NCBI GenBank assembly: GCA_024304885.1
Contig: JALJOM010000003.1
Span: forward strand, 2,080,110-2,144,109
Direction of reading: 5' to 3'
From: Beijerinckiaceae bacterium
GTDB taxonomy: Bacteria > Pseudomonadota > Alphaproteobacteria > Rhizobiales > Beijerinckiaceae
DNA: 64,000 bases
Shown here piece by piece: positions 8,450 through 16,754 of the stretch. Both the position numbers and the translations under genes were made by a program. The notes beneath the pieces are model-generated. The model was not told the origin of the DNA, made no database searches, and was given only the letters and a program-made list of their open reading frames with translations. Position 1 is the stretch's first letter. Each line of letters opens with the position of its first letter.

Positions 8450-8503
8450 TAGAGCGAGATGCTGGCGGAAAACCGCTGTCCGCTTTTCCTCGTCCCGCTC
8501 TAG
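8450..8503. repeat. Family-B 'agagcgggat' module
   Basis: The module is bounded by tagagcgagat at one end and gtcccgctctag at the other, so its ends are inverted repeats of each other. The interior contains 'gcggaaaaccgctgtccgc'. Related modules are in 12390-12443, 23670-23760 and 35000-35092. The stop codon of the cytidine deaminase gene (UAG, bases 8500-8502 on the minus strand) is part of its terminal CTAG. Confidence 0.8.
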
Positions 8504-8907
8504 GACCCGGGATGCGGACGGCTCGGGCCGAAAGCTTCGGGAAGCAAGGAGTCGAGGCTAAAGGTCGCGCGGACGCCGGACGGCCCGGCGACGTGAATGG
8601 CGGCAGTGCCCCGCGCGAGCTCGCGAATGCGCTGGCGGCACGCGCCACAGGGCGTCACGAGAGCCTCCCCCTCGCCGATCACCAAAATCTCGACGATGTG
8701 CGTTTCACCGGCAACGACCATCGCGGCGATTGCGCCGGCCTCGGCACAGGTACCGACCGGATAGGCGGCATTCTCGACGTTCGTTCCGACATAGATCGTG
8801 CCGCTCGCGGACCTCACTGCGGCACCCACCCGGAAGCCCGAGTAAGGCGCATAGGCGTTCTCCCGTGCAGCGGCCGCGGCCGAGAACAAGGCTTCGAGTG
8901 GGTCCAT
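8500..8907 (-). CDS. cdd: Cytidine deaminase
   Basis: This 135-residue tetrameric-type cytidine deaminase hydrolyses cytidine/deoxycytidine to uridine/deoxyuridine for pyrimidine salvage. The zinc/catalytic motif C-A-E follows N-V-E-N-A-A-Y-P (C-A-E at about 52-54), and the P-C-G-A-C-R-Q motif provides the other two zinc cysteines. The conserved substrate region Y-A-P-Y-S-G-F-R-V-G-A-A is near the N-terminus. ATG 8907 gives normal family length. Longer frames extend into the family-A repeat. Its UAG stop lies in the end of the family-B repeat. Confidence 0.93.
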   Translation of the reverse strand: MDPLEALFSAAAAARENAYAPYSGFRVGAAVRSASGTIYVGTNVENAAYPVGTCAEAGAIAAMVVAGETHIVEILVIGEGEALVTPCGACRQRIRELARGTAAIHVAGPSGVRATFSLDSLLPEAFGPSRPHPGS

Positions 8908-8950
8908 GCTCCCCTGCGGCGAAGGACTGCCCGCATCCGAGCCGGCACGA

Positions 8951-9052
8951 GAACAATTTCCAGCGAAGCGGATCCCACTTCGCGTTGCGAAATTGCGATC
9001 GAACGAGAATGTCGAGCCGGTTTCCGATTCAGCCGGATCGGAAACCGCTCTG
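8951..9052 (+). repeat. Dispersed family-A palindromic repeat
   Basis: Near full-length plus-orientation copy: 'acaatttccagcgaagcgg', then 'cttcgcgttgcgaaattgcg', then 'ccggatcggaaaccgctct'. It lies just upstream of the cytidine deaminase start. A separate perfect 10-bp hairpin at 9095-9120 follows, on the side of the KGG gene's 3' end, and may end that transcript although it has no U-run. Confidence 0.85.
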
Positions 9053-9094
9053 ACCGTCCCGCTCGAGACCGACCAACCACGCACCGCGCCCCAC

Positions 9095-9120
9095 CCTCGC
9101 CGGCACCAAGGCCGGCGAGG
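9095..9120 (-). terminator. Hairpin downstream of the KGG gene
   Basis: cctcgccggc and gccggcgagg pair perfectly over 10 bp with a 6-base loop. The hairpin is about 90 bases beyond the stop of the KGG gene on the minus strand. There is no T-run, so intrinsic termination is uncertain. Confidence 0.35.
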
Positions 9121-9209
9121 AGGCGCGTCCGTTAAACGATCAAAGGCCTCGCGGTCGACTGTATCGTCCCACAAGGGACCACGAAGTCGTCACGCCGACG
9201 TGGAGATCC

Positions 9210-9503
9210 TCACCCTTCGCTCGGAGCCTTGCGCGGGCCGCCATGCGACGCGTGGCCGCCTTTACGTCCGGCTTCCGATGCCAGTGCGTGGTTGCGCGAG
9301 AAGCTGCGCTTGTTGGGGTTGACGCTCTGCCCGCCCTTGCGTCCGGCCTCGGCGGCCAAGCGTGGATTCTGCGAGAAGCTGCGCTTGTCGTGTGGCACGC
9401 TTTCCCCACCCTTACGGGCGATCGCGCGCTGCTTCTCGGGATCCATGGACGCAAAACCGCGGGTCGATGTCGATTTCTTGGTCGATTCCGTTGAAGTGTT
9501 CAT
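9210..9503 (-). CDS. KGG-repeat stress-induced protein
   Basis: This 97-residue, very basic and hydrophilic protein has three K-G-G units spaced about 24 residues apart (R-K-G-G-E-S, R-K-G-G-Q-S, R-K-G-G-H-A), each followed by a K-R-S-F-S-x-N type segment. This is the 'stress-induced protein, KGG repeat' family (YciG-like, GsiB-like), linked in other bacteria to general stress and motility responses. It is probably intrinsically disordered. ATG 9503 has a purine-rich site (cggagag) upstream. I saw no clear EcfG-type GGAAC/GTT promoter in front of it. Confidence 0.85.
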   Translation of the reverse strand: MNTSTESTKKSTSTRGFASMDPEKQRAIARKGGESVPHDKRSFSQNPRLAAEAGRKGGQSVNPNKRSFSRNHALASEAGRKGGHASHGGPRKAPSEG

Positions 9504-10045
9504 GTGTCTCTCCGAGTCGAGTATTCTCAGGTAGTAAATAATGTCTGGCACCGGTAAAGGTTTCTAGTTCACGATCAAGTTCGCGTGACGAGCACGACTT
9601 GGTCCGAATATTCGAAGATCCCCGCCCGACGCATAGCCAAGCCTCCGAATCCTTGGATGTGTTCATGGAGCAGGCTTTGCCGCGAGTGTGTGCTCGCACA
9701 ATCGATCGGGACCCTACCCGGTGATCTCCGGCTTGCGGCCGCGGCGCGCTCTACCGCACCAGATGTGCGCCGCGCCGTTGCTCTGCTTCAGAATGGGGTC
9801 GCTCCGCTTCGGTGTCAAACCAACTCACGCAAAAGTGCAAAGCCGACGGTCCATTTGCATTGCAGCAACATCGAGTTGCACTGCCGCAACCCACGACCGT
9901 TCGGGTGTCCGGCTCCACACCGGCAAAAAATATCGTGTTGATCAACGGCCGATCGACCTCCCGAATCGATCGCTCGGGCTCGACCGTACTTCGCGGATGA
10001 CATACGCGCACGACACAACGGCGGCGGTCGCCCGATCCGCTCGGA
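9504..10045. other. Gene-free stretch
   Basis: About 540 bases lie between the KGG gene (5' side) and the 3' end of pgl. The part next to the KGG gene (9520-9600) is AT-richer and should hold its promoter. Short open frames on both strands have no initiation signals or protein-like features. The segment around 9815-9930 is slightly AT-rich but contains nothing I recognise. Confidence 0.4.
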
Positions 10046-10771
10046 TCACCCGATGGCCGCCGCGGCGCGATCGGCGAAGACGAGGATGCGACCCCGTGTC
10101 GCGAGACGCGACACGGGCAGCGCCGGTTCGGCGGCAAGCGCGCGAGCGAGCACCTCGCGTTTGCCCTCGCCGGATACGAGAAAGACGATGGTGCCGCTCG
10201 ACTCCAGCGCGGGCAATGTGAGGGTGATGCGCGGCTCGGGCGCCTGGTCACGGACGACCGTCACCCAGGAGCGGCGCTCGTCGAGGGCAGAAGTCCCCGG
10301 AAACAGCGAGGCGATGTGGCCGTCGGTTCCGAGACCGAGCAAGGTGATGTCGAACAAGGGCCGGTCCGGGCTCAGGGCCTTGCTGCCGTAATAGGCCTGA
10401 AGCTGGCTCTCGTATGCGCTCGCCGCCTGCTCCGGGCCGGGCGTATCGGTCGGGATCGGATGGAGCTGATCGGCCGGGATCGGAAGGTGCCGCAGCATCG
10501 TCTCCCGAGCCATGCCGAGGTTGCTCGCCGGATGGTCCTGCGGGACGAATCTCTCGTCGCCCCAGAAGAAATGGACCTTTCTCCAATCGACCTTCTTGCG
10601 CAAGTCCTCGCCGCCGAGGAGCTCGTAGACGCGCTTCGGCGTGGTGCCCCCCGACAAGTTGATCGCGATGCGCTCGGGCGCGAACACGATGCGTGTCGCG
10701 ATCCAGATCGCGACACGGTCCGCGAGGTCCTCCGCGTCCCGGGAGATTTCGACGATGGGTTCGGGAGTCAT
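10046..10771 (-). CDS. pgl: 6-phosphogluconolactonase
   Basis: This 241-residue DevB/NagB-fold enzyme hydrolyses 6-phosphogluconolactone in the oxidative pentose phosphate pathway. Family signatures are visible: L-S-G-G-T-T-P (about 39-45), the W-G-D-E-R-F-V motif (about 69-75), S-N-L-G-M-A, and L-L-G-L-G-T-D-G-H-I-A-S-L-F-P-G (about 143-158). It lies 152 bases downstream of gnd on the same strand, so the two pathway genes may be co-transcribed. zwf is not in the window. Confidence 0.93.
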   Translation of the reverse strand: MTPEPIVEISRDAEDLADRVAIWIATRIVFAPERIAINLSGGTTPKRVYELLGGEDLRKKVDWRKVHFFWGDERFVPQDHPASNLGMARETMLRHLPIPADQLHPIPTDTPGPEQAASAYESQLQAYYGSKALSPDRPLFDITLLGLGTDGHIASLFPGTSALDERRSWVTVVRDQAPEPRITLTLPALESSGTIVFLVSGEGKREVLARALAAEPALPVSRLATRGRILVFADRAAAAIG

Positions 10772-10923
10772 GGATCGGCGCGTCCGTCGCGTCTCGCGGG
10801 CAATTCACAAAAGCTCGCAGGACTTTCGGGCAAAATCATGCACCGACGCAGGTTTTCGTGCGGGCGCCACGCGGCACCCGGCCCCCGACCCGCGCCATGG
10901 CAGGGCTCGGGGACGACCGGGGT

Positions 10924-11907
10924 TCAGCTTTCGCGCGAAGGTTCCTTGTGGCCGCCGAACCCGAGCCGCATGGCCGACAGGAGCTTCTCGCCGAACGTAT
11001 GGTCGCGGCGCGACCGAAACCGCGCAAAGAGCGCCGCGGCGAGGACATTGGCGGGGACCGCCTCCTCGATCGCGGCCTCGAGAGTCCAGCGCCCTTCGCC
11101 GGAGTCCTCGACGGCTCCGCTGAACCCGGAGAGGCTCGAGTCCTCGGCGAGCGCTGCTGCCGCGAGATCGAGGAGCCAGGACGAGACGACGCTTCCGCGT
11201 CGCCAGACCTCGGCCACATCGGCGAGATCGAAGCTGTATCTTTCGCCCGCGGGCAGCTGCGCGCCGGCCTTGCTCGCGAGTAGGTCGAACCCCTCGGCAT
11301 AGGCTTGCATCAGCCCGTATTCGATGCCGTTGTGGATCATCTTGACGAAATGCCCGGCACCGATCGGCCCGGCATGGAGATAGCCATGCTGGACCCGTGG
11401 GTCGCGGCCTTCGCGGCCCGGCGTCGCCGCTATGGACCCCGGTCCCGGTGCCAGGGACCTGAAGATCGGATCAAGATGCTCGACCGCGGCGGCCGACCCG
11501 CCGATCATCAGGCAATAGCCGCGTTCGAGGCCCCAGATGCCTCCCGACGTTCCGACATCGACATAGGCGATGCCTTTCGCCTCGAGCATCTTTCCCCGAC
11601 GGATATCGTCCTTGTAGAACGTGTTGCCTCCATCGATCAGGATATCGCCTTCCGCCAGGAGGTCGGCGAGCGAGGAGATCGTCTCCTCTGTGACGGAGCC
11701 CGCGGGCAGCATGACCCAGACCGCACGCGGTGGCGCGAGCCTCGCGACGAGATCGGGCAGCCCCGCCGCGGGGATCATGCCCTCGGCGGCGAACTCGGCG
11801 AGCGTCGCCTCGTTGCGTGCGAAAACCACGCATCGGTGCCCGGCGCGGGTGAGCCGCCGCGCCATGTTGCCGCCCATGCGGCCGAGACCGATCATGCCGA
11901 GCTGCAT
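10924..11907 (-). CDS. gnd: 6-phosphogluconate dehydrogenase, short (NAD-type) form
   Basis: The 327-residue product belongs to the short, decarboxylating 6PGDH class (YqeC/GndA-like) rather than the ~470-residue NADP form. The Rossmann motif [12 protein letters not shown] is at the N-terminus. Other family motifs follow: the [10 protein letters not shown] segment, the [10 protein letters not shown] substrate loop, and the catalytic [15 protein letters not shown] region. It produces ribulose 5-phosphate, CO2 and NAD(P)H. A strong hairpin lies in its leader at 11931-11979. Confidence 0.93.
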   Translation of the reverse strand: MQLGMIGLGRMGGNMARRLTRAGHRCVVFARNEATLAEFAAEGMIPAAGLPDLVARLAPPRAVWVMLPAGSVTEETISSLADLLAEGDILIDGGNTFYKDDIRRGKMLEAKGIAYVDVGTSGGIWGLERGYCLMIGGSAAAVEHLDPIFRSLAPGPGSIAATPGREGRDPRVQHGYLHAGPIGAGHFVKMIHNGIEYGLMQAYAEGFDLLASKAGAQLPAGERYSFDLADVAEVWRRGSVVSSWLLDLAAAALAEDSSLSGFSGAVEDSGEGRWTLEAAIEEAVPANVLAAALFARFRSRRDHTFGEKLLSAMRLGFGGHKEPSRES

Positions 11908-11930
11908 CGCGGAGGCTCCTCATAATATTT

Positions 11931-11979
11931 GCCGCCTTCGAAGCGTGCGTCACGGAGCGGCGCATGCTTCGAAGGCGGC
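11931..11979 (-). promoter_or_regulatory. Long hairpin in the gnd leader
   Basis: Arms 11931-11949 and 11961-11979 are 19-base inverted repeats with one mismatch and an 11-base loop. The structure ends 23 bases upstream of the gnd start. In the gnd sense it is followed by an AT-rich aaatattat and then the ribosome site gagga. It could be an attenuator, a terminator from upstream transcription, or an isolated palindromic element. It is not related to families A-C. Confidence 0.5.
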
Positions 11980-12122
11980 GAAGCGGATAGGGCGAAGAAT
12001 TCTACGTACCGGGAAACATCGATTTCCGGTCCCAGGTTTTCCGCCGGCCTGGTTCGGGCTATATAGACTATCGCAAAAAAACGGCGGCGGCACGGGGCCG
12101 AGCGGATCAAGGGAGGTGCAGC

Positions 12123-12326
12123 ATGGACAAGATTCTCGAAGGGATACCGGACACCCTCGACAAGGCGACCCGAGGCACGTGGGGACTGACGGCTCTCACC
12201 ATCCTCGTTCTAGGCGGTGCGATCTATCTCTTGTTCGGGAGCCCGTTCGAGTTCCTGAAGTTCCTCGTCTTCGCGATCATCGCGACCGCTTATTTCGGCT
12301 TCCTGCTGGTCAGCGGCCGGCTGTGA
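12123..12326 (+). CDS. Small two-helix membrane protein
   Basis: A good ribosome site (gggagg) precedes ATG 12123. The 67-residue product has two predicted membrane helices (about 20-37 and 44-62) joined by a short F-G-S-P-F-E-F turn, and an amphipathic N-terminus. No domain is recognised. The length, clean start signal and coherent hydropathy support a real gene. It stands alone between gnd (divergent) and the family-B repeat. Confidence 0.7.
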   Translation: MDKILEGIPDTLDKATRGTWGLTALTILVLGGAIYLLFGSPFEFLKFLVFAIIATAYFGFLLVSGRL

Positions 12327-12351
12327 GCCGGCGTCGAATTCCGCTAGCGTC

Positions 12352-12443
12352 CTAGATCACGACGAATTTGGATCGAACCGATCCAAATTAGTGCGGGATG
12401 CGGGCGGAAAACCGGTATCCACTTTATCCTCATCCCGCGCTAG
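12352..12443. repeat. Family-B composite repeat
   Basis: A 'gatcacgacgaatttggatcg/cgatccaaatt' hairpin module is followed by a 'gcgggatgcgggcggaaaaccggtatccactttatcctcatcccgc' module, ending in cgctag. It has the same two-module architecture as 8392-8503. It separates the small membrane protein gene from the antiporter gene. Confidence 0.8.
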
Positions 12444-12516
12444 TTGAATCCAGCGGCGTTGGTCGATAAAGCGCTCCTCGTGCTTCGAAACCCGCGCGAG
12501 GAGGACGCCCGCGAGC

Positions 12517-13941
12517 ATGCCCACCTTGCTGACTCGATGGGCCACGGTCTCGGTCTCGGCGGTGCCCGCTGTGCTCGCGGCAACGCCGGCATGCGCCGCC
12601 GTGGGGCTCGACGGGGCCGGGCTCCCCTGGCCGCTCGCCCTGCCCTTCGCCGGAATTCTTCTGTCGATCGCGCTCGGCCCCCTCGTCGTCAAGGAATGGT
12701 GGCACATCCACTACGAGAAGGCGGCCGCGTTCTGGTCCGTCCTGACCCTCGTCGGCTTGGGGCTGGTCGCGGGCTGGTCGGTGACGGGCAAGTCGCTCGT
12801 CCATGCGATCGCGATCGAATATATTCCCTTCATCCTGATGTTGTTCGCCCTCTACACGGCAGCCGGCGGAATCTCCATCTCGGGCAAGCTCGCCGGAACC
12901 CCCTTCGTCAACACCTCGATGCTCTGCTTCGGGGCCGTGATCGCGAGCTGGATCGGAACGACCGGAGCCTCGATGATCATGATCCGGCCGCTCATCCGCG
13001 CCAATGCCGGCCGAAGGTTCAATGCGCATGTGGTCGTCTTCTTCATCTTCCTCGTCTCGAACATCGGCGGCGCCTTGACGCCGCTCGGCGATCCGCCGCT
13101 CTTCCTCGGCTTTCTCCGCGGCGTGGAGTTCTTCTGGACCACGCGGGCGCTGTTTCCGCATACCCTGCTCGCCGTCACGGTCCTGCTCCTCGTCTTTCTG
13201 ATGCTCGACAGCCTGCTGTTCCTGCGCGAGAAGCCGGGTCACGACACCCGAGCCGACGAGAGCAGCCTTCAATTGCGCGGGCTCGTGAACCTCGGGCTCA
13301 TCGGGATCGCTATTCTCGCGATTGTGACGAGCGGCCTTTGGCGTCCCGGCATCGGCTTCGAGCTTTTCGGGACCGAGGTCGAGCTGCAGGAAGTCGTTCG
13401 CGAGATGGTGATGGTCGGCGTCGGCCTCGCCTCCCTCGCCTTGACGCACGAGAGCAACCGCACCGGCAACGGCTTCGATTGGGAGCCGATCAAGGAGGTC
13501 GCCTATCTTTTCGCGGGGATCTTCGTCTGCATCATTCCCGTCATGGCCATGCTTCAGGCAGGGACGCACGGACCCTTCGCGCCCCTTCTCGGCCTTCTCG
13601 GGTCGGCCGACGGCACGCCGAGCAACGTGGCCTATTTCTGGGCGACCGGCCTGCTCTCGTCCTTCCTCGACAATGCACCGACCTATCTCGTGTTCTTCGA
13701 GCTCGCGGGCGGCGATCCCGCGGAGCTGATGACGACGCTGGCTCCGACGCTCACCGCGATCTCGCTCGGCGCCGTCTTCATGGGCGCGAATACCTATATC
13801 GGCAACGCGCCGAACTTCATGGTCTATGCGATCGCACGGCGCTCGGGCGTGCGGATGCCGGGATTCTTTCCCTATATGCTGTGGTCCTCCGCGATCCTTT
13901 TGCCGCTCTTCGTCTTGATCACCTGGATCTTCGTCGTTTAG
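12517..13941 (+). CDS. NhaD-type sodium:proton antiporter
   Basis: This 474-residue polytopic inner membrane protein of the ion transporter superfamily has around 12 hydrophobic segments. Characteristic elements are I-A-S-W-I-G-T-T-G-A-S-M-I-M-I-R-P (near 150), S-N-I-G-G-A-L-T-P-L-G-D-P-P-L-F-L-G (near 185) and F-L-D-N-A-P-T-Y-L-V-F-F (near 390). The last two are the paired hairpin motifs of the NhaD/ArsB/CitM fold. It has an N-terminal signal-like segment. NhaD is preferred over arsenite exporters because the spacing fits better and no ars genes are nearby. The likely role is Na+ (or Li+) efflux for pH and salt homeostasis. A ggagg lies about 12 bases before ATG. Confidence 0.85.
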   Translation: MPTLLTRWATVSVSAVPAVLAATPACAAVGLDGAGLPWPLALPFAGILLSIALGPLVVKEWWHIHYEKAAAFWSVLTLVGLGLVAGWSVTGKSLVHAIAIEYIPFILMLFALYTAAGGISISGKLAGTPFVNTSMLCFGAVIASWIGTTGASMIMIRPLIRANAGRRFNAHVVVFFIFLVSNIGGALTPLGDPPLFLGFLRGVEFFWTTRALFPHTLLAVTVLLLVFLMLDSLLFLREKPGHDTRADESSLQLRGLVNLGLIGIAILAIVTSGLWRPGIGFELFGTEVELQEVVREMVMVGVGLASLALTHESNRTGNGFDWEPIKEVAYLFAGIFVCIIPVMAMLQAGTHGPFAPLLGLLGSADGTPSNVAYFWATGLLSSFLDNAPTYLVFFELAGGDPAELMTTLAPTLTAISLGAVFMGANTYIGNAPNFMVYAIARRSGVRMPGFFPYMLWSSAILLPLFVLITWIFVV

Positions 13942-14048
13942 GCCGGCGGCGGCACGAGCTTCGAGCCGCGCGACCCTTGCCAGCGATTCCCCGGCGTCTA
14001 TATTCGCCTCGCTGCCCTGCCGCCCGGCGCCGAGAACGAGAGGTCGTG

Positions 14049-14516
14049 ATGGCTACGCCCGAGGAAAAGCCGGATTCAACGGTCCCGATCGGCCCCTGGC
14101 TCTTCATCTTCGGCGGGCTGCTCGCCGCGGGCCTCGGCTATCTCGGGATGCGCAACGTCATCTCCGGAGCCGTGCTGCAGCCGCCGCCGATCGTCGGGGA
14201 ATGGCAAGCCTACCGCAGCCCGTGGCACCTCACGTTCAACGAGGACAAGACCGTCGTGAGCGCCGCCACCTCGTCCGGCGCCGACGACTCCCCGGCACCG
14301 CCCGCGACACCGGGGACCTACCGGGTCGACTTTTTCGGGACGCTGTGGGTCAACCTGAACGACGGTCGCACCTATACCGCGGGGTTGCGGCCCGCATTGC
14401 CCAACCAGTTCGATCTCGTCGAGTCGGCAACCGACGTCGTGACGGTCTTCGAAAGAGTGCTACGACTGCCGCAGCCTATTCCCGAGAATGTCCCGATCAG
14501 GCCGCCCAGCGGCTGA
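14049..14516 (+). CDS. Membrane-anchored hypothetical protein
   Basis: The 155-residue product has one N-terminal membrane helix (about 18-36, P-W-L-F-I-F-G-G-L-L-A-A-G-L). A periplasmic-looking domain with alternating beta-strand character follows, including G-E-W-Q-A-Y-R-S-P-W-H-L-T-F and G-T-Y-R-V-D-F-F-G-T-L-W-V, then a proline-rich end. The ATG at 14049 has a plausible upstream gaacgagagg. It follows the antiporter by 107 bases on the same strand. Lipocalin-like small-domain similarity is only an impression, and no function is assigned. Confidence 0.6.
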   Translation: MATPEEKPDSTVPIGPWLFIFGGLLAAGLGYLGMRNVISGAVLQPPPIVGEWQAYRSPWHLTFNEDKTVVSAATSSGADDSPAPPATPGTYRVDFFGTLWVNLNDGRTYTAGLRPALPNQFDLVESATDVVTVFERVLRLPQPIPENVPIRPPSG

Positions 14517-14578
14517 AGATCACGGCGCTCGAGCGGTCCGCCGGCAGCCGCCACGACGGTGGCGTGGGTCGGCGGCTT

Positions 14579-15823
14579 TCACATGATCATCCCGACGATC
14601 GCTCCGCTCATCGAGGTCGCGAGCGTGCCCGAGACGATGGAGCGAAGGCCGAGGGCGACGATGTCGTGCTTGCGCTCCGGGGCCATGGCGGTCATGCCGC
14701 CGACCATGATCCCGAGGCTGCCGAAGTTCGCGAAGCCGCAGAGCGCATAGGTCATCACGAGCCGCGACCTTTCGCCGAGCGCCTCGGGGCCGAGCCGGGC
14801 GAGATCGACATAGGCGACGAACTCGTTGAGCACGGTCTTCGTGCTCATCAGGGCCGCCGCCGCCTCGGTCTCGGCCCAAGGAATCCCGATCAGCCATACG
14901 ATCGGACGAAAGCCGAAAGCGAAAATTCGCTGCAGGGTGATCGGATCGCCGTGATGCGGCACGAGCGAGAGGCCGGCATTGACGAGCGCGACCAGCGCGA
15001 CGAGCACGATCAGCATGGCGATGATGCTGGCGAGGAAGCCGATTCCCTCGTTCGTGCCGCGGGTGATCGAATCCATGACGCTCGTGGGCGGGTCGATCAT
15101 GGCGAGGCGCCCGGTCTCGGCGCGGTTCGGCTCGAACGGAACCATGAGGGCCGCGACCGCGAGCGCCGCCGGCGTCGAGATCAGCGAGGCGATCAAGATA
15201 TTGCCGAGCGCGTCCGGGATCACGGGCCCGAGGAGGCTCGCGTAGATCACCATCACGGAGCCGGCGATCCCGGCCATGCCGCAGCTCATCAAGGCGAAAA
15301 GCTCGCCGCGCGACATGGACTTGAGATAGGGCTTCACGAGCAGCGGCGCCTCGACCATCCCGACGAAGATGTGGACGCAAGCCCCGAGGCCCAAGGCGCC
15401 GCCGATGCCGAGCGTATGGCGCAGCGCGAAGGCGAGTGCGCCGACGATTCGCTGCAAGATCCCGAGATAGAGCAAGAGCGAGGCGAGCGCGCTGATCACG
15501 AGGACCAAGGGAAAGGCGCGAAAGCCGAGAATGAAGCTCGCGCCGGGCTTGGTCTCCACGAAGGGAAGCGGACCGCCGCCGAGATAGCCGAACACGAAGG
15601 CGGTGCCGGTGTCGGTCGCCGACTGCAAGGCGGCGACGGCGTCGTTCAGGACGAAGAACACCGACCGCGCCGGGGGAAACTTCAAGAGCACGACGGCCAG
15701 GACGAGCTGGAGCGCGACGCCGCCGAGCACGACGCGGAGCGGTGGCCGAAAGCGATCCTCGCTCAGGAGCCAAGCGACAGCGAGAAGGGCGCCGAGCCCG
15801 AGCAGGCCATGAAGAATTGCCAT
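14579..15823 (-). CDS. Concentrative nucleoside transporter (CNT/NupC family)
   Basis: This 414-residue membrane protein has the three-part CNT arrangement: an N-terminal helix group, a gate-like domain, and C-terminal nucleoside-transport domain. Family hallmarks are F-V-F-G-Y-L-G-G-G-P-L-P-F (near 77), G-M-V-E-A-P-L-L-V-K-P-Y (near 153), the M-S-T-K-T-V-L-N-E-F-V-A-Y motif (near 325) and the final Y-A-L-C-G-F-A-N-F-G-S-L-G-I-M-V-G-G (near 367). It imports nucleosides with H+ or Na+ and would supply the salvage enzymes encoded nearby (cdd, apt). Start ATG 15823. Its promoter side carries 17-bp tandem repeats. Confidence 0.93.
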   Translation of the reverse strand: MAILHGLLGLGALLAVAWLLSEDRFRPPLRVVLGGVALQLVLAVVLLKFPPARSVFFVLNDAVAALQSATDTGTAFVFGYLGGGPLPFVETKPGASFILGFRAFPLVLVISALASLLLYLGILQRIVGALAFALRHTLGIGGALGLGACVHIFVGMVEAPLLVKPYLKSMSRGELFALMSCGMAGIAGSVMVIYASLLGPVIPDALGNILIASLISTPAALAVAALMVPFEPNRAETGRLAMIDPPTSVMDSITRGTNEGIGFLASIIAMLIVLVALVALVNAGLSLVPHHGDPITLQRIFAFGFRPIVWLIGIPWAETEAAAALMSTKTVLNEFVAYVDLARLGPEALGERSRLVMTYALCGFANFGSLGIMVGGMTAMAPERKHDIVALGLRSIVSGTLATSMSGAIVGMIM

Positions 15824-16109
15824 GGCAATTCCTTAGCCCAAGTTTATATGCGGCCCAAGTCTCCGTGCGGCCCAAGGCTCCGTGCGGCCCAAGGCTCCGT
15901 GCGGCTCGAGTCTCGATGTGGCGCGATAGGCTCCGACACGGCGACACCACGCGGACATGTCCGCCGAGGCCCAGAGCCGGACGCCGGCCTCCGCGTGAGG
16001 CCGGCTCGCGACGAATTCATCGCTCGAGACCAGCTCGCTCCCACGCAGCAAGGCTCGCGCACACTATCTATGTGACATTGTTTCGGCTTTTCCCGTCGAG
16101 GAGGTCGCT
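15824..16109. repeat. Tandem 17-bp repeats upstream of the nucleoside transporter gene
   Basis: Units gcggcccaagtctccgt (15850-15866), gcggcccaaggctccgt (15867-15883) and the same again (15884-15900) are head-to-tail. They are flanked by a partial unit (15836-15849) and a decayed one (15901-15917). The length is not a multiple of three helical turns, and the array is too short and unspaced for CRISPR. The rest of the interval up to the L,D-transpeptidase gene holds the two divergent promoters, which I could not delimit. Confidence 0.8.
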
Positions 16110-16649
16110 ATGCGATTCGGGATCAAGGCTTGTGCTCTTGTTCTTTGCCTTATGGGTGCCGCGCGTGCCGAGGCGAAGGTTGCCGTGGAGATCGATCTTT
16201 CGACCCAGACCATGCATGTGCGGTCGCGGAACGCCACCTATGCCTGGCCGATCTCGACGGCGCGCAGCGGCTATGCGACCCCGCGTGGGCGCTATCGTCC
16301 GACGCTGCTGAAGCGGATGCATTATTCCCGCAAGTACCACATGTCGCCGATGCCGCATTCGATCTTCTTCAATGGCGGCTATGCGATTCACGGAACCTAC
16401 GAGACGGGCGTCCTCGGACGCCCCGCCTCCCATGGTTGCGTGCGGCTCGCGCCGAGCCATGCTGCACGTCTTTACGAGATGGTCGCGGCGGAAGGTGCGC
16501 TGATCACGATCGTCGGCGTGCCTCCACGCTCCGGCATGCGGAGAAAAGCGCCGCGCCAGTCGCAGGCGCCGACGCCCTCCTGGCCGCGGTACCCTACGGT
16601 GCCCTTCTACGGGCCGGCCCGAAGTTTCTCGGATTTCGACGACGATTAG
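16110..16649 (+). CDS. L,D-transpeptidase (ErfK/YbiS/YcfS/YnhG family)
   Basis: This 179-residue periplasmic enzyme makes 3-3 peptidoglycan cross-links or attaches proteins to peptidoglycan. It has a signal peptide (1-20, ending A-R-A). The YkuD catalytic domain contains A-I-H-G-T-Y (His about 92) and the active-site motif S-H-G-C-V-R-L (Cys about 111). The C-terminal ~40 residues are basic and proline-rich, possibly disordered. ATG 16110 has gaggagg just upstream. The UAG stop is formed by the first bases of the family-A repeat that follows. Confidence 0.93.
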   Translation: MRFGIKACALVLCLMGAARAEAKVAVEIDLSTQTMHVRSRNATYAWPISTARSGYATPRGRYRPTLLKRMHYSRKYHMSPMPHSIFFNGGYAIHGTYETGVLGRPASHGCVRLAPSHAARLYEMVAAEGALITIVGVPPRSGMRRKAPRQSQAPTPSWPRYPTVPFYGPARSFSDFDDD

Positions 16650-16751
16650 AGCAATTTCCAGCGAAGTGGATATCACTTTGCGTCGCGAAATTGCGATAAA
16701 ACAATAGAGTAGAGCAGGTTTTCGATTCAACCGGATCGGAAACCGCTCTAG
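16647..16751 (+). repeat. Family-A repeat, best-preserved copy
   Basis: At 105 bp this is the clearest copy. It starts tagagcaatttccagcga and ends cggatcggaaaccgctctag, so the terminal CTAGAGC/GCTCTAG ends are inverse. Internal segments can pair (gaagtggatatcacttt and cgtcgcgaaattgcg). It spans the whole gap between the L,D-transpeptidase stop and the stop of the convergent methyltransferase gene, and so may act as a bidirectional terminator. Confidence 0.9.
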
Positions 16752-16754
16752 CGC

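Noticed and set aside
9504-9600. EcfG (general stress) promoter of the KGG gene
   Set aside because: No GGAAC-N16/17-GTT arrangement was found in the upstream region, though the gene product is of a stress family.
15836-15917. CRISPR-like array
   Set aside because: The units are 17 bp, directly adjacent with no spacers, and only three are complete; no cas genes are in the window.
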